Positions 49,701 through 54,790 of a stretch of 64,000 nt of DNA are shown piece after piece. Origin of the DNA: Gyrodactylus bullatarudis (lineage: Eukaryota; Platyhelminthes; Monogenea; Gyrodactylidea; Gyrodactylidae); contig SSNU01000295.1 of NCBI GenBank assembly GCA_012064415.1, positions 1 to 64,000 of the forward strand, given 5' to 3'. The notes under the pieces were generated by a model that was not told where the DNA came from, did no database searches, and worked only from the letters and a program-made list of their open reading frames with translations. The translations under genes were made by a program, and so were the position numbers. Position 1 is the stretch's first letter. Every line of letters starts with the position of its first letter.

Positions 49701-52700
49701 GAAGCTACAGCTATTCTCGATGAATTTGGGAATTCATGATTTTTACAAAAATCTCATTTTTCCATCAAAGTATCAAAATTTTTTGGTAACCGATTCATGG
49801 ATTTGAGAAAATCATATTAGGAATAAACATATTTCGGAAAAATTTGGAGACATTTTGGCGCGAATTTTACATTTTTTAAAACTTTATTTTTAAGTATGAG
49901 AGGGATCGAAAGTTATCTATCAGGATCACCTGCCTAAAATGGTCGTAAAGATTTTAGGAAATATCGTGCAAATAACGGTTATTTAATAATATGAATGATC
50001 TTTTTAATCTGAGTCCACAGATATTTGAAAATTTTAATGAGTAGATTCAAGTTTATCTATAAATAAACACTTCTGCAAGTTGAAAAACAACTCCGTAAGA
50101 TGAAAAGCAGTACTCTATTGGTTAGCAAGTGATAATTTGTAAAACTACTAGTAATTACATTATAATTATGGATCAATTGTATTAGTTAAAAAGTAAGGGC
50201 AAAGAAAATGCTAATTTAATTGAATAAACTTTGATTTCAATTCAAGAATAAATTTCTGATTTTGTTCATACACAACAGGATAATGGGGATTTATCGAAAC
50301 TCTACTCTGATGTAGAATAGATTTGTATAACTCTAGATTACATTTATAAGTTGAGATAAAATCTTTCCTAATTAGTATTTCGCTTTTCTCCATTCCTTTA
50401 AATTGAATTAACAATAAAATTCGAGAACTGAATTAATTTTTCTTCATTTAGCATAAACATAAAACATCTTATCTATTATAATACACTAATTAGTAAAAGG
50501 TTTAAATAAAGATTCTATTGTAGAGCTGTTCTCGATGAATTTGGAATTCATAAAAATGGAAAAATTTTTTCTAAAAAGTTTTCCAGAAAACCTTCAAGAT
50601 CTTGATAAAAATTGAAATTTTATTTTAATTCCGAAATCTCCTAAAACGTCTCAAATCTCATATAAATTAATTATATTTACATCAGAATACCCATGAGGGA
50701 ATCATCGATTTCAGGTTTACGTAAAAATTATTTTAAAAATTGGGAAAAAATGCGAATAATTCAAGTGTATCTTTAATGATTTCAGGAATATAGTAGGGTC
50801 TTAAATTGACTCTCAAAATTGAATTTATCTCTTCAACATAAAAAGGGGATTATTTTAAAAAGTTAAGTGTAAAATTCAACATAAAGAACAGATTTCATTT
50901 TTCTACCAAAAATTACCTGAAATATTTATTTCTCATATTATATGAGTCATATATGATAAATTTTTATAATTTTTAAAAACAAGAAAACTCACAAGGGATT
51001 CAATTGCAGTTAGTGAGATATTCTGATCAATATTTTGTGTTCCAAATGCTGAGACAGTTTCCAGACACGACCGATAACACGATACATCAACAGAATCCAG
51101 ATAATCGTTCAGAATTAATTTGAAACAGATGAAAGCCTTTTTAATCAAATTTTCACTAGAATATAAATAGAAACAATTTAAATATGATACTATAAACCAT
51201 AGAAACTAGTAGAGCCTTCGAGTCCAACTCAATTTATAGGTTCATAAGTTATCATCAATATTGGAGGATGTCTTGAAAAAGCTATTTAAAATTCGTCGTT
51301 CAGTTTTCAATTAATTTTTATTACGTCAATGAGTTATCATCAGGACCACAAAGTTATATGTATTTGAAATTGTAAAAATATTCTCAATCCTTTTTTGGAA
51401 TATTCAAACATAATTTGGGTTTAAAATTACCGAATTGTAGTTGGGAGATTTATTTTAAAAAGAAGCTGAGTTTATCTCAGATATAGATTTAAAATTTTCC
51501 ATGATAGAAAGGTTTGGTAGACAATAATCCAATCTATCTAAATATCAGAAAAAAGCAATACAGAGTAATGTCCACCGATGCACAACCGCACTCACCTCAG
51601 AGGAGGTGAACTAGAAGAAGAGCCAATCAGATCCATTCTTTCTTGATGAAAATTTTTTGTATATAAATATAGCATGTAAAAGCTGATGAGTATGCCACGA
51701 AATAAAACGCTATTCTCTAACAAACTTGGCATCGCCTTTCTTCATGAATCTCACTATTGCTTAGATTAAATCGGAGGTCACCCAACAACTCTCTGACAAT
51801 AAAAATATCGGCTAAAATCCTCTTTACTTTTGAAATTCAATCTCACCAAAATCAGGCAGTTTTTTGAATTTCAAAAATGCACAAAAATCTCATTATTACA
51901 ACTTTTGAGCTCAACATTTTTATCGATTTCAAAGATTTGAAGTACTTAAATGCAGATATTTGGATCAGAATTAGACAAAGAATTCGAATTCAGCTGCAGA
52001 AATTCACAGAAATTTGTCATTATTGTGGGAAATCTCAAATATCTGCATTTAACTGCTTCAAGTCTTTGAAATCGATAAAAAATTTTGACAACAGTTGGAA
52101 GAGTAAAAATTCAAAAATTTTGGTGGGATTGAAATTTTAAATTTCTACAGCCTATTGGCTTTCTTCATTATGGAATTCGAAAAATGAATTTTTTCTTGAC
52201 TTTCCGAAGAAAAATATTGTGTTTTTTTCAAAAAAGTAAATTCTCATTTTCATGTCAACTAGCTTTATATGACAAAGAGTTAAAAAATGAGTTCATCCAC
52301 CGCTATAGTTCAATATTTGAGCAGCAGAATAATTTTTAATTAGATTTTGTATATAAAAGTATTTTTATCCATGGGTATCTATGTTGAAAGAGATAAAAAT
52401 TATTATTTTGTTGACTGACAATATAGTAAAGCCAGTCATCTCGTTATTTGTCTAAAATAAAGCCTAATATATTAAGATAATACAATGTATGATATAAACT
52501 AATGTAATCAGTAAAGGAGTTTTTTTATGAAATATTGTAAAAATCAATAAACTAAAATTATTAAGTAAACAAACTTGTCAATGCTAGGTGGACTCTTGAC
52601 AGCTGAAATTATTTGAATGATTTGAGGCCATGCAGCGGAAACCTTCTCCCCAAATCGATGTAGGATATATTCAAGGCATTTGAGTTGAATCGTTCGAACT

Positions 52701-52759
52701 TCCACAAACTTTACATTATTCATATCACATAGCGGACTTAGGACTTTACTGGATAGTTC
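13587..52759 (-). CDS. MON2: MON2 homologue, C-terminal half, 15 exons (5' part missing)
   Basis: MON2 (yeast Mon2/Ysl2) is a large HEAT-like scaffold related to the BIG/GBF Arf-GEFs but without a Sec7 catalytic domain. It works at Golgi and endosome membranes, with Dopey and the flippase ATP9A/Neo1, in recycling and retrograde traffic. The assignment rests on recalled animal MON2 motifs in the right order: a Q-N-ISLTAIESL block, RKSAGQTLF, ILLHHTRDT.AKQW, TWLNIG.., KYSCPQQSTW, the W-x-x-F-x-NTL-x-x-F-F block, KCPLQ and a C-terminal YPYFVDCI. Thirteen exons carry usable splice sites at both ends with compatible phases; exon 14598 lacks a clear donor. About 830 codons are visible, against roughly 1,700 in vertebrate MON2. 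The linker after the LTSLQILV region is much shorter than in vertebrates. Introns range from about 130 bases to 7 kb and host many transposons. The promoter and N-terminus are not in the recognised part of the window. Confidence 0.93.
14520..14598 (-). CDS. MON2: MON2 exon with no clear 5' splice site
   Basis: Acceptor GAGTTGTAG. In phase with exon 18384-18603 it reads RELFADNFCLFRIVMQAMIN and then ILEQNKTK, which fits the conserved '[20 protein letters not shown]' segment between KCPL and the C-terminal exon. The frame runs on to a TAA at 14445 with no GT on the coding strand between ILEQ and that stop, so the 3' boundary given is only where similarity fades. A non-canonical donor, an earlier donor (ATT|GTAATG) with another small exon, or a sequence error are all possible. 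Confidence 0.6.
14832..15038 (+). CDS. Open frame with basic cluster and PIP-box-like C-terminus (copy 3)
   Basis: A 68-codon frame on the plus strand, antisense to MON2 and inside its intron. Its first third is AT-rich and may be intronic. The C-terminal third has a strong basic cluster (KVKRKRRR) and ends DTGQQKIDQFVKRQE. QQKIDQFV matches the PIP-box pattern (Q1, I4, F7) with Val in place of the second aromatic. The DNA around this tail aligns with the tail of 40910-41161 (GQLLMDEFLKG). Both are followed about 90-120 bases later by the same LTR-like block, so the two are parts of one element family. Likely a mobile-element protein end; no polymerase, integrase or transposase motif is seen nearby. 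Confidence 0.5.
   Translation: MLLNLYFFQFNIEYRDQIRIHLNDNIAEFHQEYFRLVWTRKVESEKVKRKRRRDTGQQKIDQFVKRQE
15150..15250 (+). repeat. LTR-like unit, family A (degenerate)
   Basis: Order: TTGCATTGTAATAGTATTTA (TATA-like), CTGACAAG at 15183-15190, CGAAATATAACG at 15197, then TTTCTCTAACCTTCCTTATG and GAGTTTAGAACC. The layout is the same as at 41254-41365. The hammerhead-like core carries a G-to-A change (CTGACAAG) and the poly(A) motif is AATATA, so this copy looks decayed. Confidence 0.6.
15260..18090. other. MON2 intron sequence, repeats only
   Basis: No exon was recognised. A repeat C copy lies at 17814-17985. The remainder is AT-rich DNA without identifiable element ends. Confidence 0.5.
17814..17985 (+). 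repeat. Dispersed repeat C, copy 2
   Basis: Similar to 33040-33190 and to the inverse of 3130-3330: TTTAAATTAGTAT, GAGTTTGACATATGATAGA, TTTATGTATTTCAGAGA. Confidence 0.5.
18099..18285. mobile_element. Near-perfect hairpin element, ~85-bp arms
   Basis: AGAAATTATTTGAAGTATTG ... GCAGTGTTACTTTAAAAAT is followed after about 12 bases by its inverse, ending CAATACTTCAAATAATTTCT. Arms differ at only a few positions. It looks like a foldback MITE. It lies close to a MON2 exon and would form a strong RNA hairpin in the pre-mRNA. Confidence 0.8.
18384..18603 (-). CDS. MON2: MON2 exon (KCPLQ segment)
   Basis: Acceptor TTTATATTCAG, donor CAAAG|GTAAGT, 220 bases, phase 1 in and 2 out. It reads SQKENFARYCFDTVLGFALN, continues through a Ser/Asn/Thr-rich linker and ends LQDFIKLAKFNNKCPLQ. 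It matches the EEFSKMCFETLLQFSFS ... LSGKCPLPR stretch of animal MON2. A second in-frame acceptor eleven bases downstream (GTCACAG) would pair with a later donor of the previous exon and is an alternative. Confidence 0.88.
18801..18999. repeat. Inverted repeat with promoter-like centre
   Basis: Arms of about 60 bases (CGATAATAGATTATGCGTGA ... ATTTTCGTCGGTTCTC and its inverse) differ at roughly 7 positions. The centre holds GATTGGTCC (inverse CCAAT box) and TATAAAAA at 18908-18915. Then come CTGGTGAG at 18934 and CGAAAATAAAG at 18948, the second partly within the right arm. This is the same TATA / CTGA / CGAAA / AATAAA order as the LTR-like units, here combined with a palindrome. Confidence 0.7.
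19650..19854 (-). CDS. MON2: MON2 exon
   Basis: Acceptor AATTTTCAG, 205 bases. It reads IVSILNEYFLSNSNGTQCPE, SFIHCIVKILCQGSTQSG and onward to MNPAELR. It corresponds to the VVQLISNEILPYANFIPKEF ... GQIMTMLNKGS region. I place the donor at GAA|GTGAGC (phase 1). ATG|GTTTGT at 19632 is an alternative that adds LQSM-type residues and pairs with the later acceptor of the next exon. Confidence 0.85.
20557..20617 (-). CDS. MON2: MON2 exon (short)
   Basis: 61 bases between acceptor TTCATTCAAG and donor AAA|GTAAGT. One base completes Gln, then PIPANLPIEDLNQHEALDIK, matching SIPPDNLSIQEFQRNENIDV in both length and pattern. Phase 2 in, 0 out. Confidence 0.9.
20793..21069. mobile_element. MITE family M1, short copy
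   Basis: Starts AGCTAGTTGACATGAAGATG AGAATTTA and ends with the inverse, AATTCTCATCTTCATGTCAACCAGCT. The same ends bound larger elements at 58441-59124 and, as right ends only, at 26529 and 52264. Located in an intron of MON2. Confidence 0.8.
21080..23035. other. MON2 intron, no features recognised
   Basis: AT-rich DNA. A 117-codon plus-strand frame at 22201-22554 has no recognisable domain and looks like chance. Dispersed fragments of element families may be present but are not delimited. Confidence 0.45.
23040..23205. repeat. Degenerate tandem repeat, unit ~54 bases
   Basis: Three to four imperfect units, each with a 'TTATCAAATGGTCTAAG'-like phrase and an 'ACAAAAAGTCTAAG'-like phrase at regular spacing. 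The last unit overlaps the left arm of the inverted repeat at 23140. Confidence 0.55.
23140..23871. mobile_element. Element with 131-bp subterminal inverted repeats
   Basis: 23140-23270 and 23741-23871 are inverse copies with about 5 mismatches. They share AGTCTGTTCACAGAA at the outer edge and GACGCCAAGTCTAAGTTTA at the inner edge. The 470-base interior has no recognisable coding region. The arms are young compared with most repeats here. Confidence 0.8.
24032..24095 (-). CDS. MON2: MON2 exon (W-F-NTL block)
   Basis: 64 bases, acceptor TATCTTTCAG, donor ACCA|GTAAGT, phase 1 in and 2 out. It reads VSEDIWKSFGNTLYNFFFSD, matching the conserved DSMWPELANTFEDFLFT block of MON2. Confidence 0.9.
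24100..29730. other. Large MON2 intron with element copies
   Basis: It contains an M1-type palindromic copy ending at 26529, an inverted M3 piece at about 27230-27440 and an AT palindrome near 27880-27930. I found no further MON2 exon: the flanking exons already join in phase and sequence, so none is expected. Confidence 0.6.
26100..26529. mobile_element. M1-related palindromic element
   Basis: The right end GAATTCTCATCTTCATGTCG ACTAGCTT matches family M1. The interior has the family phrases TTTGAGCTCAAAAAATTTTATC and an inner inverse pair (ATTATTCGAATTTGGTCAC / GTGACCAAATTCGAATAAT). The left boundary is approximate. Confidence 0.6.
29735..29846 (-). CDS. MON2: MON2 exon (KYSCP block)
   Basis: 112 bases, acceptor AAATTTTAG, donor ACGA|GTAATT. 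It reads FLGDVFKLKYSCPQQSTWIL, then GSKCLLDLLKFAAENDT. It matches [20 protein letters not shown] almost residue for residue, one of the strongest anchors for the MON2 call. Phase 0 in, 1 out. Confidence 0.93.
29978..30121 (-). CDS. MON2: MON2 exon
   Basis: 144 bases, acceptor GATATCCAG, donor TCAA|GTAAGT, phase 0/0. It reads IHPGLKEQSQIPAKLVKFGE, RCLMMVCTFYKNIAIDRS and ends GIPIIQ. It corresponds to [20 protein letters not shown]. The intron to the next exon is only about 130 bases. Confidence 0.9.
30633..30755 (-). CDS. MON2: MON2 exon
   Basis: 123 bases, acceptor TTTTAATAG, donor CTTT|GTAAGT, phase 0/0. It reads EISSNHQKSIRLIEAFIKLL, LDIAKLTIKLPQISSKLKYNF. It corresponds to the [20 protein letters not shown] region and is one of the more diverged exons. 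Placement is secured by phase and order. Confidence 0.8.
30849..31092. mobile_element. MITE family M3, palindromic copy
   Basis: CCTAGTTAACATGAACATGG pairs with the inverse near 31065-31090. An inner pair (GATCAAGATTTTTTGAATCT / its inverse) flanks the centre. M3 pieces with AAGAAATCGAATATGATCAA and TTTTTTGAACTTTGAG are frequent in MON2 introns (about 5485, 19345, 37430, 40010, 44210, 49700, 52830, 56090, 58075). Confidence 0.7.
31100..31450 (+). repeat. Repeat D, uninterrupted copy (empty mariner site)
   Basis: Phrases such as AAGGTGCCAGTCATAGAA, AAAGTTCCATTTTTA, GGCTTTTGATAGAATAGTT, TTTAGCTTCTCTCATGAGAAAA and CATCATTCGAATTCATC recur inverted in the sequence flanking the mariner, on both sides of it. 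This copy has no insertion. The repeat is not otherwise recognised. Confidence 0.75.
33040..33190 (+). repeat. Dispersed repeat C, copy 3
   Basis: TAAATTAATATAGTATAAGT, then TTTGCGTATTCCAGGAGATA, matching 3130-3330 (inverted) and 17814-17985. Confidence 0.6.
33985..34100 (+). repeat. Dispersed repeat E, copy 1
   Basis: TTATTGGAGAGTTTTGG and TCAGCTTACATTTTTTCT recur as ATTTATTAGAAAGTTTTGAG and TCAGCTTTCATTTTTTACT at 45279-45370. The apparent 64-codon frame across it is therefore repeat-derived. Confidence 0.45.
35168..36420 (-). mobile_element. Intact mariner transposon (mellifera-like)
   Basis: A 1,253-base element bounded by inverted repeats TTAGGTTGCGAGAAAAGTAA (left) and TTAGGTTGCGAGAAAAATAT (right, inverse), identical over the first 16 bases. 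It is flanked by TA on both sides (35166-35167 and 36421-36422), the expected target duplication. It encodes an uninterrupted transposase on the minus strand. Full length, both ends and an open reading frame make recent insertion likely. Confidence 0.97.
35247..36269 (-). CDS. Mariner transposase, 340 aa, DD34D intact
   Basis: Cut-and-paste transposase of the IS630-Tc1-mariner superfamily, which binds the element's inverted repeats and inserts at TA. The N-terminal half holds two helix-turn-helix regions (about residues 1-110: MSIAEIFDTKDFRKIIAYEF ... RALSAQLNVSDHSVCRVL). The linker motif FVPHEL is at 119-124. The catalytic acidic residues are D156 (TTDEKW), D244 (FLQDNARPH) and D279 (YSPDLAPSDYHLF). 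There are 34 residues between the last two, the mariner signature DD34D. Length is typical (about 345 aa). No stop or frameshift is present, so the protein could be functional. It lies in a MON2 intron in the same orientation as the gene. Confidence 0.97.
   Translation of the reverse strand: MSIAEIFDTKDFRKIIAYEFCSGTGPADTFKRLNSVFGDRIKRSNVFRWHSAFKNGKLDFEDEARSGRPSEINRDEIVAAIESDCHLSSRALSAQLNVSDHSVCRVLREENFVNSYDEFVPHELNDSQKKRRVEAVKRLLHRIQYDNFLKNIVTTDEKWIYLSDQSRKRSWKKVGDHVSQPTQNRFAKKVMLTVFWTMKGIVHFELLDYGKTVNAERYLSYLKEMVLKLRQNYPRFGRITFLQDNARPHLGKEVKKFFEEENFDLIDHPPYSPDLAPSDYHLFRSLQHFLKGKNFRSKEEVKIGLEDYFASKPEEFYADGIQQLPIRWEKCLNSSGNYFH
36980..37273 (-). CDS. MON2: MON2 exon
   Basis: 294 bases, acceptor TTCTTTTAG, donor CAACAG|GTATGT, phase 0/0. 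It reads DSCPWFPCEPFITLLMDLFI, QLFPKMNKIILERSEFDAFC, then a Ser/Asn-rich insert and DESIQSTLAVVQQ. It corresponds to FIPSQPFLTALIQIFPALYQ ... EAVLTALDVLQK. The Asn/Ser-rich loop is lineage-specific. Confidence 0.92.
38119..38369 (-). CDS. MON2: MON2 exon (TWLNIG block)
   Basis: 251 bases, acceptor TTTTTCCAG, donor CAAAC|GTAAGT, phase 1 in and 0 out. It reads PEFKTHTWVTILSHIEANAV and continues through SAVEISVNALTSLQILVSYE to WKPIWSTWLNIGTKATSS. It matches FSRAWDVLLDFIQ ... VSLAALKSFQEIL and then AWNTWYRIGSEST. The long linker between these blocks in vertebrates is reduced to about 20 residues. Confidence 0.92.
38620..39253 (-). pseudogene. Non-LTR retrotransposon (LINE) fragment, RT C-terminal region
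   Basis: Two adjacent minus-strand frames, broken by a stop/frameshift between 38979 and 39032, resemble the end of a CR1/Jockey-type reverse transcriptase. The first reads IVSLTLDLGFNMSSNL then INTIIYSIRKFSKSSDVRLK, like the 'v..v.DLGv.fd..L.f..Hi' and 'fi.R.skeF.d' blocks. The second reads QSLTIERVQYRFLHSLYPHL then ILGINPLWVRRYAFIVKKF, like 'iErVQrrF ... Lgl..l..RR'. The catalytic YXDD palm is not present. It sits antisense to nothing, within a MON2 intron and in the gene's orientation. It is a truncated, dead copy. Confidence 0.6.
40455..40490 (+). repeat. LTR-like tail (family A) remnant upstream of PIP frame
   Basis: TTAAAATTACCCTTGTGAGT TCAGAACCAAA aligns with the TTCTAACCTTCCTTATGAGTT TAG-type tail of family A. 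It precedes the frame 40910-41161, which is followed by a full family A unit, so the pair could delimit one short element of roughly 0.9 kb. Confidence 0.35.
40910..41161 (+). CDS. Open frame with basic cluster and PIP-box-like C-terminus (copy 4)
   Basis: An 83-codon frame, probably starting at an acceptor (GGCTGTAG) rather than at an ATG. It is hydrophilic, Ser/Thr/Gln/Lys-rich and of balanced composition: HHTQVQSSVLATSVELAK, later NTRVDSTNKPSIKRKRKR. It ends NSGQLLMDEFLKGPNLLKRQK. KRKRKR is a likely nuclear localisation signal, and QLLMDEFL fits the PIP spacing (Q1, M4, F7, L8). It shares its tail, at both DNA and protein level, with 14832-15038. It is followed about 95 bases later by the LTR-like unit at 41254. 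Antisense to MON2 within an intron. I infer it is the C-terminal end of a mobile-element protein that directs it to the nucleus and PCNA; no enzyme domain is visible. Confidence 0.55.
   Translation: MAVANNHHTQVQSSVLATSVELAKCEKSEKSTVVDNQIKSQPAINTRVDSTNKPSIKRKRKRNSGQLLMDEFLKGPNLLKRQK
41254..41365 (+). repeat. LTR-like unit, family A (best preserved)
   Basis: TATAAA at 41254-41259, CTGAAGAG at 41280-41287, CGAAATAAAACG at 41294-41305 with AATAAA at 41297-41302, then TTTTCTAATCTTCCTAATGA. TATA box, short R and poly(A) signal followed by a conserved tail is the order of an LTR U3-R-U5. The segment 41274-41317 can also be drawn as a type I hammerhead: TGAGT pairs with ACTTA, AUAAA pairs with UUUAU after CGAAA, and cleavage would follow AUC. 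Stem II is only about 1 bp. Confidence 0.6.
41782..42378. mobile_element. piggyBac-type MITE
   Basis: Inverted ends CCCTTTCGATACCA / TGGTATCGAAAGGG lie directly inside TTAA on both sides (41778-41781, 42379-42382). TTAA target sites with CCC-starting ends are the piggyBac signature. At 597 bases it has no transposase. The related left end CCCTTTTGATACGA at about 44696 suggests another, decayed copy. Confidence 0.85.
43421..43676 (-). CDS. MON2: MON2 exon (HHTRDT block)
   Basis: 256 bases, acceptor CCTTCTCAG, donor TTAC|GTGAGT, phase 0 in and 1 out. It reads TIFPLLINVRRAYLATSAID, then an Asn/Gln-rich insert, and ILLHHTRDTLAKQWSETVVM, AMSGTVRLFLKNRQKLAEL. The motif ILIHHSRDTAEKQWAETW is highly conserved in MON2 proteins, making this exon a key anchor. 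Confidence 0.95.
43914..44132 (-). CDS. MON2: MON2 exon (RKSAGQTLF block)
   Basis: 219 bases, acceptor ATTTTTCTAG, donor TGAG|GTATGT, phase 0/0. It reads LHILEYLVKSKNEGKLTEET, CVEFALKIFDILAHLCLDDR and PPIRKSAGQTLFTSISVNAN. It matches [20 protein letters not shown] LFSTI. The vertebrate insert between the two halves is shortened here. Confidence 0.95.
44210..44640. mobile_element. MITE family M3 copy
   Basis: CTATTCTCGATGAATTTGGG AATTCATGATTTTTACA and TTTTTTCATCAAGGTATTGA recur at about 49710-49780. Inner phrases (TTTAAACTTTGAGTTGAAAA, TTTTCGATCATTT) recur in many introns. Confidence 0.6.
45883..45995. repeat. Dispersed repeat B, copy 2
   Basis: ACCAAGTAGTTCTTCAGGGA, then TTGCTACCTGACTATGTTGT, closely matching 905-1019 in the same orientation. 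Confidence 0.75.
48356..48410 (-). ncRNA. Hammerhead-like motif of Penelope-element type
   Basis: On the minus strand: CTCATTCA, CTGAAGA, a 23-base stem II region, GAAA, CGTC, TAAAAGAG. CUGANGA...GAAACGUC is the type I hammerhead core known from Penelope-like retroelements, with the minimal self-complementary ACGU stem III. CTCATTCA and TAAAAGAG pair at 6 of 8 positions as stem I. Stem II is weak on inspection. No reverse transcriptase lies adjacent on this strand, so it is probably a remnant terminal fragment. Confidence 0.5.
48888..49041 (+). pseudogene. LINE fragment, RT C-terminal domain
   Basis: Frame reading IIEYCRPVWNPEGDKWSKKI, QTAFKRFIRRLSAPFQTN and ending at TGA. LEYCSPVWNP followed by an IErVQrrFtRRi-like helix is the hallmark of the region after the palm in CR1/Jockey-type reverse transcriptases. 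Only about 50 codons survive. Antisense to MON2 in an intron. It is a different part and orientation from the fragment at 38620-39253. Confidence 0.7.
50993..51155 (-). CDS. MON2: MON2 exon (NISLTAI block)
   Basis: 163 bases, acceptor TATATTCTAG, donor CCTT|GTGAGT, phase 2 in and 0 out. It reads ENLIKKAFICFKLILNDYLD, SVDVSCYRSCLETVSAFGTQ, NIDQNISLTAIESL. It matches [20 protein letters not shown] ... SFGLQNQDLNISLTAIGLL. Confidence 0.95.
51662..51760 (+). repeat. LTR-like unit, family B
   Basis: CCAATCAG at 51629 (CCAAT box), TATAAAT at 51662, CTGATGAG at 51683-51690, CGAAATAAA at 51698-51706, then AACTTGGCATCGCCTTTCTT. The tail matches 59337-59410 (AACCTAGCATCGCCTTTCCT). This copy has the canonical CUGAUGAG and CGAAA hammerhead boxes with a 2-bp stem II and a 3-bp stem III. 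Confidence 0.6.
51835..52264. mobile_element. M1-related long palindromic element
   Basis: The interior folds about a centre near 52000 (GAGCTCAACATTTTTATCGA pairs with its inverse near 52070; TGCAGATATTTG with CAAATATCTGCA). It ends TTCTCATTTTCATGTCAACT AGCT. Shares interior and right end with 58441-59124. The left boundary is approximate. Confidence 0.65.
52575..52759 (-). CDS. MON2: MON2 exon (most 5' recognised)
   Basis: 185 bases, acceptor CCACCTTACAG, donor GACAA|GTTTGT, phase 0 in and 2 out. It reads ELSSKVLSPLCDMNNVKFVE, VRTIQLKCLEYILHRFGEKV, SAAWPQIIQIISAVKS. It matches LLNPLKEM ... [34 protein letters not shown], about the middle of the protein. Confidence 0.93.
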
Positions 52760-52829
52760 CTGTAAGGTGGAAAAACATTAAAATTCTTCTTCCAAAAGAG
52801 GTATCAATCAAGAAAATCTCTGTTGAATA

Positions 52830-53370
52830 TGAAGAAGGGGAAGGATTTTTTCACAAAATTCCCAATTTTTTCATCAAGAAATCGAATATGATCAAGATTT
52901 TTTGGAATCTAGTTCATGAAGCCCACATCCCCCGATTTAGAGAAAAAATACTTGAAGAAGTCAATATTTAAGGAAATTATGGCACATTTCCTATCTAAGT
53001 AGCGCCAAATTCCCATTTTTTGAACTTTGAGTTGAAATTTTTTTGTTGATTTCCAAAGGAGAGGGGGATCAAAAGTTTTAGGATCAATTAGTCAGAAAAA
53101 ATTAAATAAGCTTAATCAGATTTTGAGAATGACCCACATCATCGTGGGAAAATTGAATTTTGATTTTTCGATCATTTTCCCTACTTGAAAATCGATGAAT
53201 TTTGAAGATTCAAGGTCCCTGAAAAAGGCAAACTTATCGAAAGTTTTCTTTTCTTAATGTGACCCTGAAAATAAAATTTTTATCCTTTTTCACTTTGAAA
53301 TCAAGAAAAATTTTCAACTCAAAGTTCAAAAAATAGGAATTCGGCGCTTTTTTGAAAATCCTCACTTATT
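52830..53370. mobile_element. MITE family M3, longer copy
   Basis: Left half TTCATCAAGAAATCGAATAT GATCAAG and CCCATTTTTTGAACTTTGAG. The right half is the inverse (CTCAAAGTTCAAAAAATAGGA at 53320). A foldback of about 540 bases just upstream of MON2 exon 52759. Confidence 0.65.
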
Positions 53371-53433
53371 TCAAAGGGCAGCATTGATCACTGTTAATCA
53401 ACGAAATTCGATATTAACATTGAAATTTTGTTA

Positions 53434-53520
53434 AATCTCAGCAATACTGTTTGGAACTGAAGTTTCACTCTCAACCACTGATCCATAATAAACACAGTTT
53501 ATAATTGCTCTACTTAAATT
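53434..53520 (-). CDS. Possible further MON2 exon (weak)
   Basis: After acceptor AAATTGTAG the minus strand is open and reads NLSRAIINCVYYGSVVESET then SVPNSIAEI before TAA. It lies immediately upstream of the first certain MON2 exon and faintly resembles the AEALTSLIKAGL segment expected there. No convincing donor was found. Chance is quite possible. Confidence 0.22.
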
Positions 53521-54094
53521 CTACAATTTTATAATGTTATTTTTCACAGAGATTTATTAAAAGATAATTTTTGATGAAATGAAGAATAGACATTTCTTGA
53601 AAGTAAAATCAAAATATCAAATACAGATTGTGGGAGAGAATGAATAAATTCCGACAAGATCAACTACAGGAAATAAAGAGCATCTGAATAAGCATAAAAG
53701 TAGTTTTCGAAAGTCATTCAAAAGATAAACTATCAAAATTTCGTTTTTCAAGTTAGTAATGCTTTTTGAAATATGAACTTTATAAAAGAGATGATGTCTT
53801 TTGCGCATTTCCTTTCAATTTTTTAAAGAATTACTAAACTTAAGTTGAGTTGCTTGTAATTATTTTAAAATTATCAGAATTTTGGTCGACACTTTGGGTA
53901 TAGCAAAAAATACTTTTTATGGGTGATTTTTCGTTAGCCAGTGAGAATTAATCAAGATCCTGAGTGCTCAACTTTTCCTATTGTAGTACACTGAGCTCAA
54001 TCAATTATAGAGGGCTTATCTTTAATTTATTTCATTGAAATTGGTTCGCATCAATGAAAAATCAATCTGATTATATTATAACCATGTTTTTCTA

Positions 54095-54294
54095 GTTTAT
54101 TTGATATGAATTCATTTTTTTTCGTTGAAACTTATATGGAAGCTTGGGACCGAATAATTCTCTACTTTCCTCTTGAGTTTTTAACATCCTACTTATTGTC
54201 TTGACAGTGACATTATACAGCTTGGCAAGACGACCGTTTGTCGCTGTAGTACTAGCGACTTCTCTCGTTTTTGAAGTTCAGTTAATCGTGTCAT
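54095..54294 (-). pseudogene. Remnant helix-turn-helix protein, frameshifted
   Basis: ATG at 54292-54294 starts MTRLTELQKRE. After a 2-base shift the frame continues EVASTTATNGRLAKLYNVTV, KTISRMLKTQEESRELFG and PKLPYKFQRKK, then a stop. RLAKLYNVTVKTISRML has the pattern of a transposase-type helix-turn-helix (compare pogo or Tc1 N-terminal domains). The frameshift and short length indicate a decayed copy. The parent element is not identified. Confidence 0.4.
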
Positions 54295-54679
54295 AGTTAA
54301 GGAAATGTAGGAATGTTTAATGGATATTAAAGTAAGGATAAAATTTGACCGATATTTGGGTTGAATCATTATTGATTTTATATAAAATCTTGATGATGAT
54401 TTTCATTTTCGAATAACTCAATAAAATCTACTGATAAAAAATTATAAACATGAAAAGATACCTAAAATTTTCTCCTCTATCTAACAGTACTATTTTATTT
54501 GACAACTAGTTCAACTAACGGAGATACAGTATCTTCACTATAGAAAGTGATACGAGAAAATTTTTTATTGCATTACAAAATAGAAAAAAAATTAAATCTA
54601 ATGATGTAAAAATATTATATATAGTTAATTTTGGAGTATAAATAATGGCTAAATATTAGGTTTAAACCCCAAATTCACC

Positions 54680-54790
54680 TTGCACTTGAATATGATTGGT
54701 TGGACCTTTCTACGCCCTCATTGTTTAATATCATTGGGGCAGAGAGGTATAAAAGACATTCGCTCATGAAATAAATGCCTATCTCGTGTC
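54680..54790 (+). repeat. LTR-like unit, divergent
   Basis: TGATTGGTTGG (inverse CCAAT), TATAAAA at 54748-54754 and AATAAA at 54770-54775. The TATA-to-AATAAA spacing is like the other LTR-like units, but the CTGA box is absent (CTCATGAAATAAA). Belongs to the same architecture, probably not the same family. Confidence 0.35.

Larger units (their letters stand above)
44650..50980. other. Largest MON2 intron visible, repeat-filled
   Basis: Holds a decayed piggyBac-type end (44690), repeat E copy 2 (45279-45370), repeat B copy 2, a LINE fragment, a hammerhead motif and M3 copies (49700-49900, 50520-50600). A 47393 start TTAACCCTTCATGTTCC resembles 2992. No exon is missing by phase. Confidence 0.6.
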
